NCBI GenBank assembly: GCA_016714745.1
Contig: JADKCG010000009.1
Location: forward strand, 1 to 64,000
From: Elusimicrobiota bacterium
GTDB lineage: Bacteria; Elusimicrobiota; Elusimicrobia; FEN-1173
Direction of reading: 5' to 3'
DNA: 64,000 nt
Of this stretch, positions 56,849 through 64,000 are shown piece after piece (position 1 is the stretch's first letter; every line of letters begins with the position of its first letter). The translations under genes were made by a program, and so were the position numbers. Under the pieces are notes generated by a model. The model did no database searches and had not been told where the DNA came from. It worked only from the letters and a program-made list of their open reading frames with translations.

Positions 56849-57818
56849 GGTTTGCCTCCAAGGGCCCCCATCAGAATCTCTTTCCATTTCTGTGTCGCGG
56901 GGTCCGGCGCGCGTAGAAGCCCAAGACGTTTTTTCGCGAGGGGCTCGTCTTGAGCGGCCAACGCTATCAAAACCGTTCAAGAACCCCGCGGGAAAAGAGT
57001 CGGGTCGGCCAAAAGATCTGATCGGTCGAGCGCTGTGCGCGCGCCGGGTCTTCTTGGCACCAGGCGAGAACCGCCCGTTCAAAGAGAGGCTCGAAACTTT
57101 CCCCCCCCGCCCCTTCCGCACGGGCGAAAGCCGCGTCCGCCTGCTCAAAAGCCCCTTGTTTTGCCCAGAGCCGACCCAAGATCATGAACCCCGCACCAGA
57201 CGGATGCATCGACAAAACAGTTTCCCTCCGTTGAGCCGCACCGGCCAAGTCGCCCCGCGCTTCCTCAATTTCGGCCAAGAGTTCTTGGCTGGAATAGTCT
57301 CGAGGTTCCGCATGAACAGCGCCCTGGGCCAGTTCCAACGCCTCCGCCAAACGCCCGGCTTCTTTATAGAGGCGGGCCAACGCCAAGGATACGTCACGGC
57401 GGGAACGATCTCTGCCATGGGCCTCTACATAATACCGGATCGCCTGGTCGTCCATTTCCACCGCGTCATAGAGTCGGGCCAAGTCCACCAACCGATCGAC
57501 GTTTTTGGGGTCCAAATCAAAAGATTCTTGGTACGTGGCCAGAGCCTTTTGATAATTCCCTTCCGCTTCGTAGGTCCGCCCCACTTCGGGCCGCCAGCGG
57601 CGGGCCTCCGCCCGGGAAGCGCCGCCCGCCAAAGCGGCGTTCCACTTCGTTCGGGACTCTTCGAAACGGCCCCCGGTGAAGAGGGTTTCGGCCTCTTGTA
57701 CCAATTTTTCTTTCGCCTGATGGGAAAGATCGGCTCCGCGAACACCGCTGGACAAAATCAGGAAAAAGAAGAGAACGCCCGCCGAATATCGAGGGCCCCT
57801 TTCCTCCCGCCGTTTCAT
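56845..57818 (-). CDS. Secreted TPR-repeat protein (frameshift near 3' end)
   Basis: A ~323-residue protein with an N-terminal signal peptide (YSAGVLFFFLILSSGVRGAD) and at least five TPR-like helix pairs (for example GNYQKALATYQESFDLDP and GRLAEALELAQGAVHAEP). As written it stops at 56967, but one more T in the TTTT run there lets it continue LERFLIALAAQDEPLAKKRL to ALGGKP, with its stop overlapping the lysA GTG. It probably acts as a periplasmic scaffold. It directly abuts the patatin gene (TAA-ATG). Confidence 0.72.
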
Positions 57819-58805
57819 TTACTTCGTCCCCACAGACGGCGTCTCGGCTTTGGGAGCCAACGATTTTTCTAAAAATTTTTCCGCCAAAAACCGTTTCAAG
57901 TCCGGCCACGCCGTTTCGGCGGCGCGCTGGCCGGCTTCCATGCACTCTTTGGAACGCCATAATTCAAGCGCCGAAATTTCAGAGACCTCTGGCTTGATCA
58001 CGAAATCGGCCCGTTTGACCTGGTCCTCACTGACGACTTGGCCTTGAATGTAAAGAGCTTGGGTCAACATGGTCAGCACATTGGACGGGTTGTGCCGACT
58101 GAGATCGGCCGGGACATAGAGACAAATTAAAAGATCAGCGCCCAGGCGGCGGGCCACGGATGTCGGCACATTATCCACCACTCCGCCGTCGATCAAAAGA
58201 CGGTGGCGGTAGGGCACCGGTTCAAAGATCCCGGGCATGGTCGCGCTGGCCCGTGCGGCCAACGCCACGCTCCCTTCCCGGAGAACGATGCCTTCCCCCG
58301 TTCGGACATCGGTGGCGAGACAGGCGAACTCCGTTTTTAAATCCGCGAAGGTCTTCTCTCCGATGCGGTCCTTTAAATAGGTTTCCATTTTTTGAGTGGA
58401 GAGAAGCCGCTCGGAAACCAAGAGGCGCACGACCTTGGCCGAGGAAAGGTCGGTCAGTTGGTCCCACCCCACCACCGAGGCCATTTTTTCGATTTCCGCC
58501 GACGGCACACCGCTGGCGTAAAGAGCGCCCACGATGGCCCCCACGCTGGTCCCCACCACCAAATCCACGGGAACGCCCTCCCGCTCGAACACTTTCAACA
58601 CACCGATGTGAGCCAACCCGCGCGCTCCACCGCCGGACAGGACCAGCCCCACCCGAGGACGCTGGCCCACCGGGAGAGACCGAAGTTTCAGCCATACCGC
58701 ATCCGTCACAACGTCGGCCGGCGACCGGGAAGGCGTTGGGCCCGAAAATCCGGGACAGGACAGACCCAGAGCAAGAACCACCCCCCAAAGAGCGCGGCGA
58801 TTCAT
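57819..58805 (-). CDS. Patatin-like phospholipase, secreted
   Basis: A 328-residue lipid acyl hydrolase of the RssA/YlbK-like group, with an N-terminal signal (LWGVVLALGLSCPGFSG; LSC could be a lipobox). Oxyanion loop LSGGGARGLAHIGVL, nucleophile Ser in VVGTSVGAIVGALY and catalytic Asp in LIDGGVVDNVP form the Ser-Asp dyad. It follows the TolC-like gene (ATGA overlap) and precedes the TPR gene, so the three envelope proteins are probably made together. Confidence 0.88.
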   Translation of the reverse strand: MNRRALWGVVLALGLSCPGFSGPTPSRSPADVVTDAVWLKLRSLPVGQRPRVGLVLSGGGARGLAHIGVLKVFEREGVPVDLVVGTSVGAIVGALYASGVPSAEIEKMASVVGWDQLTDLSSAKVVRLLVSERLLSTQKMETYLKDRIGEKTFADLKTEFACLATDVRTGEGIVLREGSVALAARASATMPGIFEPVPYRHRLLIDGGVVDNVPTSVARRLGADLLICLYVPADLSRHNPSNVLTMLTQALYIQGQVVSEDQVKRADFVIKPEVSEISALELWRSKECMEAGQRAAETAWPDLKRFLAEKFLEKSLAPKAETPSVGTK

Positions 58806-60070
58806 GGAACCAAAGGCAAACCCACGGCTTTCTCCAGTTGAGCCCGCGCGACGCGGTGGCCGTGCACCGATTCCCAATAGGCTTCTTCTACCGATAACAG
58901 TTCCGACTGCAAAGGGGCTCGATCCAGCACACTCCGCGTGGCGTCGACGCTCTTGACCAGCGAGAGAAGGCGGTCTAAATCGTCTTTTCGACTTTTCATT
59001 TCCGTTTCCCAAAATTGGACCTGCCCATAAATGTCCCGCACCTCGCGGTTGATCTGGTCTTCCACCGTGGCGCGGATGATGCGGTTCTGGCTGGCGATCA
59101 AGCGCGTTTGCCGGATGCGCGCCCGGCTTGCAAACCCATCGAAAATCGGCAAATTCACATTCAAGGTGGCGTTCCAAAAGGCGCGATCCAAGGGGAAGAC
59201 GGCGTTGTTGAGTTCGTAGGCCGCGCCGAAAACCACCACGGGATCCCGATGGGATTCGGACAGGTTCACGGCCAACCGGTCGATTTCCCGCTGATATTCC
59301 GTGCCGCGAATTTCCAACCGCGTTTCTTGCGCTCGCGCCAACAGTTTGGGCAAGGATTCTGTCACCGGAATGGTGTCCAACGTGCCCGAAAGTTCGACCG
59401 GGGTGTACAATTCAAGCCCCAGCGCGCCGAGAAACGCGAGGGAAGCGATCTCGGATTCACGACGGCGTTCCGCTTCTTCTCGACGGAGCCGGGACAAAAG
59501 AGCCTCCAGCATCCCCCGCCCAAAATCGTCTCCCGGTCGAACGCGCGCCGACGGCGACTGGAGACTGCGTCGAGCGGCGCCCACCAACGCCCACCGTTTC
59601 TGAGCCAGAAGAACGTCGTAGAACGCCCGCACGGTGTTCACGGTGACTTCCCCCCGCACCGTTTCTTCTCGAATACGCGCCTGGGCCAACGCCGCTTCGG
59701 CCAGTTGGAGATTGGCGTGATTGCGGCCACCATTGTAAATCGTTTGTCGAAGAGAGAGACGACTCGCGTAAAAATTGTCCGGTTCGTTGGCTTTAGACAA
59801 TACAGTGGAACCAAAATCGTCCGGGAGAGCCACATAATCGTCGGACCGGTATCGGGACGCGTTCAAGTTGAACGCCAGCGTGGGGAAAAAAAGAGATCGG
59901 CTTTCGACGATGCGCTGTTGGGCAATCCGCACATCGTCCCGGGCGGAAAGAAGAGCCTGACTGTTTTGAAGCCCGGGTTGAACGCTCTGATCCAACGTCA
60001 ACACCCGTTCCGGCGTCTCCCCGTGGCACAGACAGGCCAGGACAAGAACTCCGAAAAGAAAGCGTCTCAC
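58802..60070 (-). CDS. TolC-like outer-membrane efflux protein
   Basis: A 422-residue outer-membrane factor of type I or RND export systems. An N-terminal signal (FLFGVLVLACLCHG) precedes two OEP repeats with long coiled-coil helices: RLSLRQTIYNGGRNHANLQL in the first half and LNVNLPIFDGFASRARIRQT in the second, the paired signatures that mark this family. The start is GTG with AAGGA upstream, overlapping the argH stop (GTGA). No adaptor or pump gene is adjacent. Confidence 0.85.
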   Translation of the reverse strand: MRRFLFGVLVLACLCHGETPERVLTLDQSVQPGLQNSQALLSARDDVRIAQQRIVESRSLFFPTLAFNLNASRYRSDDYVALPDDFGSTVLSKANEPDNFYASRLSLRQTIYNGGRNHANLQLAEAALAQARIREETVRGEVTVNTVRAFYDVLLAQKRWALVGAARRSLQSPSARVRPGDDFGRGMLEALLSRLRREEAERRRESEIASLAFLGALGLELYTPVELSGTLDTIPVTESLPKLLARAQETRLEIRGTEYQREIDRLAVNLSESHRDPVVVFGAAYELNNAVFPLDRAFWNATLNVNLPIFDGFASRARIRQTRLIASQNRIIRATVEDQINREVRDIYGQVQFWETEMKSRKDDLDRLLSLVKSVDATRSVLDRAPLQSELLSVEEAYWESVHGHRVARAQLEKAVGLPLVP

Positions 60071-61415
60071 GTCCTTCTGTCCATCCGTTTGCGAAGAGCC
60101 GTGGCCTGCCGCCGCACATCCACCGGCGCCGTTCCCCCAAAAGAGTGTCGGGCGGACACGGCTTTGTCCAACGAAAGCGCTTCCGAAATCCAGGGACCGG
60201 AGCGCGGCGCGAGGTTGCGCCAGAAAGCCAGCGGGACCTCTTCCAACGAGATTTTTCTTTCGATGGCGAACCGGACCGCTTTGGCCACCGCACCGTGGGC
60301 CTCCCGAAACGGCATGCCTCGGCGGGCCAACCCGTCTGCCACCTCGGTGGCCAACAAAAATCCCAGCCGGCAGGCCTCCCGGGTTTTTTCCGGATTCACT
60401 TTCAGGGTTCCCACCATTGGAACCGTCACGTCCAAACACGCCTCCACCGTTTCCACCGCGTCAAAAACAGGCGGTTTGTCTTCCTGGAAATCCCGATTGT
60501 AGGCCAGGGGTGTCCCTTTCAAAAGTGTCAGGAGCGCGACAAGATCTCCGAACACCCGCCCTGTTTTTCCGCGCAACAGTTCCGCCATATCGGGGTTCCG
60601 TTTCTGCGGCATGATGGAGGACCCCGTCGTGAATTCGTCCGCCAAATGAACAAAGCGAAAAGGACGGGTTGGTCCATAGAATCAATTCCTCAGCAAAACG
60701 CGAGAGATGGGTCATGACCAAAGACGCCGCGGCTAAGAATTCCACAAGGAAGTCACGGTCGCTGACCGCGTCCATTGAATTTTCAATGACGCCCTCGAAA
60801 CCCAACTGTTTCGCCACCCAGTGCCGGTCGATCGGAAACGGGGTCCCCGCCAAGGCCGCGGCACCCAAGGGCAATTGATTCACCCGCCGTCGAACATCGG
60901 CCAACCGTTCCCGATCCCGTTGAAACATCCAGCCATAGGCCAGGAAATGGTGAGCCACCAGAATGGGTTGGCCCGGTTGCAAATGGGTATAGCCCGGCAT
61001 AACCGCGGAGGCGTTCGCCTCCGCTTGCTTTAAAAACGCGTTTTCCAGCGCCGCCAAACGCTGAGTGATCTCGTCGATGTGATGCCGCAAGTACAGCCGA
61101 AAGGCTGTGACGGTTTGGTCGTTGCGGGATCGGGCCGTGTGCATTTTTCCGGCCACGGGGCCGACTTCTTTATAAAGACTTTTTTCGATGGCGAAGTGAA
61201 CGTCTTCGGCGTCCAGCAACCGACCGCCTCGTTCGATCTTGGCGGCCAAACGTTTGAGCCCGGCCACAATTTTGGCGCCTTCTGTCCGGGACAGGATTTT
61301 TTGACGCGCCAACATCTCCACGTGGGCGATGGACGCCATGAGGTCGTAGGGCGCCAACCGCCCATCGAAACCGATGGACGCGACAAATTCAGCAGGGTGA
61401 CCGCTTAATTTTCAT
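60067..61415 (-). CDS. argH: Argininosuccinate lyase (two frameshifts)
   Basis: Splits argininosuccinate into arginine and fumarate. RLAPYDLMASIAHVEML, HTARSRNDQTVTAFRLYLR, GYTHLQPGQPI and the signature GSSIMPQKRNPD with catalytic Ser are all present, but the last lies in another frame. Near 60670 ELILWTNPS must shift to RFVHLADEF (one extra T), and near the start ATG 61415 an A4 run is one base too long to reach KLSGHPAEFVASIGFDGRL. The N-terminus is also slightly shorter than usual. It lies 17 nt after argG. Confidence 0.88.
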
Positions 61416-61432
61416 AGGGGACCACGCTTGTT

Positions 61433-62639
61433 TTATTGACGCCCCTTGCGCAACAGGGCCGCAACCTTAATGGGCAAACCGAACAGATTGATAAACCCTT
61501 CGGCGTCCTTTTGGTTATAAATGTCTTCCGCTTCAAAACTGGCCAGCTTTTGCCAGTAAAGGGAATGGGGGGACGTTCGTCCCTGGACGATGATGTTTCC
61601 CTTGTAAAGTTTCAGCTTGACCACTCCTGTGACCACCTTTTGAGTCTCGTTGACAAAAGCGTCTAATGCCCGCCGAAGCGGGGCGTGCCACTGGCCGAAG
61701 TAGACCAACTCCGCGTAGCGGGGACCAATCAATTCCTTGGCGTGGGAGGTTTCCCGGTCCAACACCAGGGATTCCAATTCTTGATGGGCGGCGTAAAGCA
61801 GTGTCGCCGCCGGCGCTTCGTAGACCCCGGGATTTCATTCCGACCAGCCGATTCTCGACAATATCCACCCGGCCCACACCGTTTCGTCCGGCAATTTTGT
61901 TGAGCGTCTGAACCAGAGCGACAGGCCCCAACACTTTTCCATTTACCGCCACGGGGATTCCCTTGTCAAACCGGATCGTGACAAATTCCGGTCGGTTGGG
62001 CGCGTCTTCCGGAGACACCGTGAGTTCAAACATATCGTTCTTATACGGATGGTTCGGATCCTCCAACACACCCCCTTCGTACGAAATGTGCCACAAATTG
62101 GCATCTGAAGAATAGGGTTTTTTCTTAGTCACGGTGACGGGAATTTTGTGTTCTTGGGCATATCGGATTTCGTCTTCTCGCCCCTTAAATTCCCATTCCC
62201 GCCAGGGCGCGAGGATCCCCAGCTCCGGCGCGACGGCCTTAAAAGTCAATTCAAATCGAACCTGATCGTTGCCTTTTCCCGTGGATCCGTGGGACACCGC
62301 GTCGGCTTTTTCTTTCCGCGCGATTTCCGCCACTTTTTCGGCGATAATGGGCCTAGCGATGGACGTCCCCAACAAATAGCGACCTTCATAGAGGGCATGG
62401 GCTTTCAAGGTCGGCCAAATGAAATCGGTCACGAATTCTTTCCGGGCATCGATCACATAGGCTTTGGACGCGCCTGTGGCCAGGGCCCGGGCTTTCAATT
62501 TCGGGTAATTTTCCGCTTGCCCCACGTCCACGCAGGCGGCGATCACTTCACACCGGTAATGCTCTTTGATCCAACGCAACATGACAGAGGTATCCAACCC
62601 TCCGGAATAGGCCACAACCACTCGGGAATAGGATTTCAA
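61433..62639 (-). CDS. argG: Argininosuccinate synthase (one frameshift)
   Basis: Condenses citrulline and aspartate with ATP. PP-loop VVAYSGGLDTSVMLRWI at the N-terminus, SHGSTGKGNDQVRFEL, KPYSSDANLWHISYEGG. Near 61830 NRLVGMKSRG must pass to VYEAPAATLLYAAH in the next frame; one G missing from the GGGG run explains it. The C-terminal part ends INLFGLPIKVAALLRKG. The start is TTG with CAGGAG 6 nt upstream. It is first in the arg/dap gene run. Confidence 0.92.
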
Positions 62640-62686
62640 AGGAGTCTCCTGAAAACAGTTGATTTTGCCAATCAAATGAAAAGCTG

Positions 62687-62851
62687 ATGAGAGATAATTT
62701 TATCCCTTTCAGGGCCGACGGTCAAATCTTTGAACACAGCGACACGCTGACTCAAACATGGATTGATGTCAATGCAAAAACGATCAATATCTCAGTCTCA
62801 CCAGGTATGCAGGGTTGGAGCGACATAGCCATTGTCTCGAATACAGATTAA
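62687..62851 (+). CDS. Small hypothetical ORF, doubtful
   Basis: A 54-codon frame beginning MRDNFIPFRADGQIFEHSDT and ending SDIAIVSNTD. It is markedly richer in A+T than its neighbours and lacks a ribosome-binding site. Its composition looks protein-like, but I recognise no family. It may be a fragment of foreign coding DNA. It occupies most of the 254-nt gap between argG and the ferredoxin gene, on the opposite strand to both. Confidence 0.25.
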   Translation: MRDNFIPFRADGQIFEHSDTLTQTWIDVNAKTINISVSPGMQGWSDIAIVSNTD

Positions 62852-62893
62852 CAGAGAATCGGGTTCAATCGTTCGCTTGCCTTTTTGGCAGGA

Positions 62894-63151
62894 TTAGGCA
62901 GTCGGGCGGGGGACCATGGTGATGGCGTCCCAGGGGCAAATTCTTAGACAGAGGGTGCATCCGGTGCACACGTCGATCTGAACGTCACACACAACCAGGG
63001 CCGTGGGAAGGGTCACATCGTCCGACGCTTTCACGATGCAGGTATCGTGGGGCGCCACCGCGATGCACGCCTCGCATCCTGTGCAGAGATCAGGCCAAAT
63101 CTTAGCGATGGTGCGTGACTTGCGAACAGGAGCGCTGGGAGGCATGGGCAT
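62894..63151 (-). CDS. Dicluster ferredoxin-type protein
   Basis: An 85-residue protein with two cysteine clusters: CTGCEAC followed 8 residues later by another Cys (HDTCIV), and the classic CTGCTLCLRICP. The second fits a [4Fe-4S] ferredoxin; the first has unusual spacing, so it may bind a modified cluster. The N-terminus is basic and unstructured (PVRKSRTIAKIWPD). It could be an electron carrier for HoxEFUYH or another oxidoreductase, but no partner is adjacent. Confidence 0.75.
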   Translation of the reverse strand: MPMPPSAPVRKSRTIAKIWPDLCTGCEACIAVAPHDTCIVKASDDVTLPTALVVCDVQIDVCTGCTLCLRICPWDAITMVPRPTA

Positions 63152-63245
63152 AGTCTACCGTTCCGACCGCCTCCCTGTCAAAGTATTTACTCACCAAAAT
63201 GAATGGGGAACCCCAAGATACGCCCGCCTCCCTTCCCGACAGGAT

Positions 63246-63275
63246 TTGACAGACACCCCTCCCTCGAAGTAGAAT
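63246..63275 (+). promoter_or_regulatory. rpmH promoter (leaderless)
   Basis: TTGACA (63246-63251), an 18-nt spacer, TAGAAT (63270-63275), then 8 nt to the rpmH ATG. No Shine-Dalgarno sequence is present, so the transcript probably begins at or within a base or two of the start codon. Confidence 0.65.
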
Positions 63276-63283
63276 GCGCCATC

Positions 63284-63421
63284 ATGTCAAAGCGAACATT
63301 TCAACCTCATAAACGTCGGCGCAAGAAAACCATTGGTTTTCGTGCGCGGATGTCCACGCCCGGCGGACGACGCGTTATCAAACGACGTCGTCAAAAGGGT
63401 CGTTGGAAACTTAACCCATAG
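63284..63421 (+). CDS. rpmH: Large ribosomal subunit protein bL34
   Basis: A 45-residue very basic ribosomal protein: MSKRTFQPHKRRRKKTIGFR, then MSTPGGRRVIKRRRQKGR. It matches bL34 along its whole length. It heads the rpmH-rnpA-yidD cluster that in many bacteria lies beside dnaA and the replication origin; dnaA itself is not seen on this side. Confidence 0.97.
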   Translation: MSKRTFQPHKRRRKKTIGFRARMSTPGGRRVIKRRRQKGRWKLNP

Positions 63422-63555
63422 CCGTCATCTGAACCGCCCCCCCTGCCCTTCAGTCTGATCCTGGTTTATCAGTTTCGTCGGTCTGAACTGAAATAACGAT
63501 CCTCCCCTTGGATCGATGGGCAGTGGCGGAGGCGAAACGGCTTTTTAAGCGGTCC

Positions 63556-63942
63556 GTGGGCAACTTTTCTTTTCAGCGTCACGAACGATTGGTGGGTCCG
63601 GATTTTAAACGGGCTCAACGGTCGGGCCGTCGGCGGGTGGGGACAGTTGCGACGCTGTGGGCCTATCATCGCGCGGAGAATCCCCCGCCGGTGACAAGGC
63701 TTGGCGTTGTGGTCGCCCGTCGGCACGGCGGGGCGGTCCAGCGAAATTTGTTTAAGCGCCGGACACGGGAAGCGTTTCGGACCCACAAACCCTGGCCACG
63801 GGGGTGGGATTTGGTGGTAACGCCCAAAACGCCGGGCCCGTTTCCCCCATCCTTTGCGTCCTTGCGGGACGATCTGATAGACGCCGCACGAAAACTGGGG
63901 GTTTTCAAAATTTCCGACCATGATCCTTCGAACCCTTCGTGA
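63556..63942 (+). CDS. rnpA: Ribonuclease P protein component
   Basis: The protein subunit that helps the RNase P RNA bind pre-tRNA. The family signature RRHGGAVQRNLFKRRTREAFR region lies near residue 70 (normally RKxGNAVxRNxxKRxxRE), with FSFQRHERLVGPDFKRAQRSG at the N-terminus. The frame is open from TTG 63508; GTG 63556 gives the usual N-terminus, but neither has a convincing ribosome-binding site. It overlaps yidD by 23 nt. Confidence 0.88.
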   Translation: MGNFSFQRHERLVGPDFKRAQRSGRRRVGTVATLWAYHRAENPPPVTRLGVVVARRHGGAVQRNLFKRRTREAFRTHKPWPRGWDLVVTPKTPGPFPPSFASLRDDLIDAARKLGVFKISDHDPSNPS

Positions 63943-64000
63943 TGTCCTGATTTTGCTGGTCCGCCTGTATCAGTCCGCGGGTTTCTTTTGGAAACCCCGA
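63920..64000 (+). CDS. yidD: Membrane protein insertion efficiency factor, partial
   Basis: The first 27 codons of a YidD-like protein: MILRTLRDVLILLVRLYQSA, the amphipathic N-terminal helix of the family, cut by the window edge before the Cys-rich core. The gene order after rnpA supports the call; yidC is expected next. Confidence 0.75.
   Translation, partial: MILRTLRDVLILLVRLYQSAGFFWKPR

Noticed and set aside
56826..57872. 348-codon plus-strand open frame
   Set aside because: Antisense to lysA start, TPR and patatin genes; no domain.
59015..60502. 495-codon plus-strand open frame
   Set aside because: Antisense to the TolC-like gene and argH; no recognisable domain.

Overview
The window is a dense, roughly 55-60% G+C bacterial chromosome segment of ordinary housekeeping genes, almost all on the minus strand and joined by ATGA, GTGA or TAATG overlaps. 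The gene set fits an uncultivated diderm anaerobe or facultative anaerobe: an NAD-coupled group 3d type [NiFe]-hydrogenase (hoxEFUYH), lysine and cell-wall diaminopimelate made through LL-diaminopimelate aminotransferase (dapL), a TolC-like outer-membrane factor, an Fnr-type regulator and PEP synthase. Elusimicrobiota or a neighbouring candidate phylum would fit, but that placement is inference from gene content only.

Layout. 1-2945 (+): a metal-efflux block (frame-disrupted CzcA/CusA-type RND pump, P-II-like protein, SEC-C protein, CDF transporter). 2946-4700: gene-poor, hairpin-rich DNA with degenerate ~100-bp tandem repeats. 4280-6776: a small mobile module (divergent ribbon-helix-helix regulator, a 54-aa ORF, a large serine recombinase) abutting the 3' end of tRNA-Ala(CGC), flanked by an inverted copy of the recombinase 3' end. 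6942-11735 (-): hoxEFUYH. 11800-15577 (-): Crp/Fnr regulator, ppsA, lipoprotein. 15661 (+): purE, followed by a 157-bp MITE-like element and a truncated fic gene. 16505-28162 (-): heme/siroheme region (sirC, ccsA, hemA, hemC, cobA-hemD fusion, suhB-like, hemB, hemL) plus an MBL-fold lipoprotein, an ornithine cyclodeaminase-family gene and DUF1015. 28247-32762: mazG, HAD phosphatase, a lipoate ligase-family gene, a fossil REP-type transposase, a B12-binding radical SAM gene and a half-size TauE. 33075-34100 (-): fic. 34164-51518 (-): dapL, eamA, trmJ, folK, panB, hydrolase, panC, cdaA, mini-cdaR, glmM, pdxJ, glmS, lpdA, lipA, gcvT, gcvH, gcvPA, gcvPB. 51819-62639 (-): argG, argH, tolC-like, patatin, TPR, lysA, dapF, dapA, dapB, FAH-family, small membrane protein. 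62894-64000: ferredoxin, then rpmH-rnpA-yidD (+), the classic near-origin cluster.

Two features recur. First, many essential genes (glmS, lpdA, dapF, lysA, argG, argH, the P-II gene and others) carry single-base indels, often in short homopolymers, while both halves read as well-conserved protein. This looks far more like uncorrected sequencing or assembly indels than real gene death, and I annotate those genes across the shift. Second, several genes (hoxE, crp/fnr, mazG, fic, rpmH) have a -10-like hexamer only 6-9 nt before the start codon and little or no Shine-Dalgarno sequence, which suggests leaderless mRNAs at operon starts, whereas genes inside operons use good Shine-Dalgarno sites or stop/start overlaps.

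Functionally the window links cell-wall precursor supply (glmS, glmM, dap genes) with c-di-AMP synthesis (cdaA next to glmM), one-carbon metabolism (a complete glycine cleavage system with lipoylation genes), cofactor synthesis (pantothenate, pyridoxal phosphate, folate, heme/siroheme, lipoate) and hydrogen-linked NAD(P)H balance. I found no CRISPR array and no intact insertion sequence. The most unusual stretch is the recombinase/tRNA module and its inverted partial copy.
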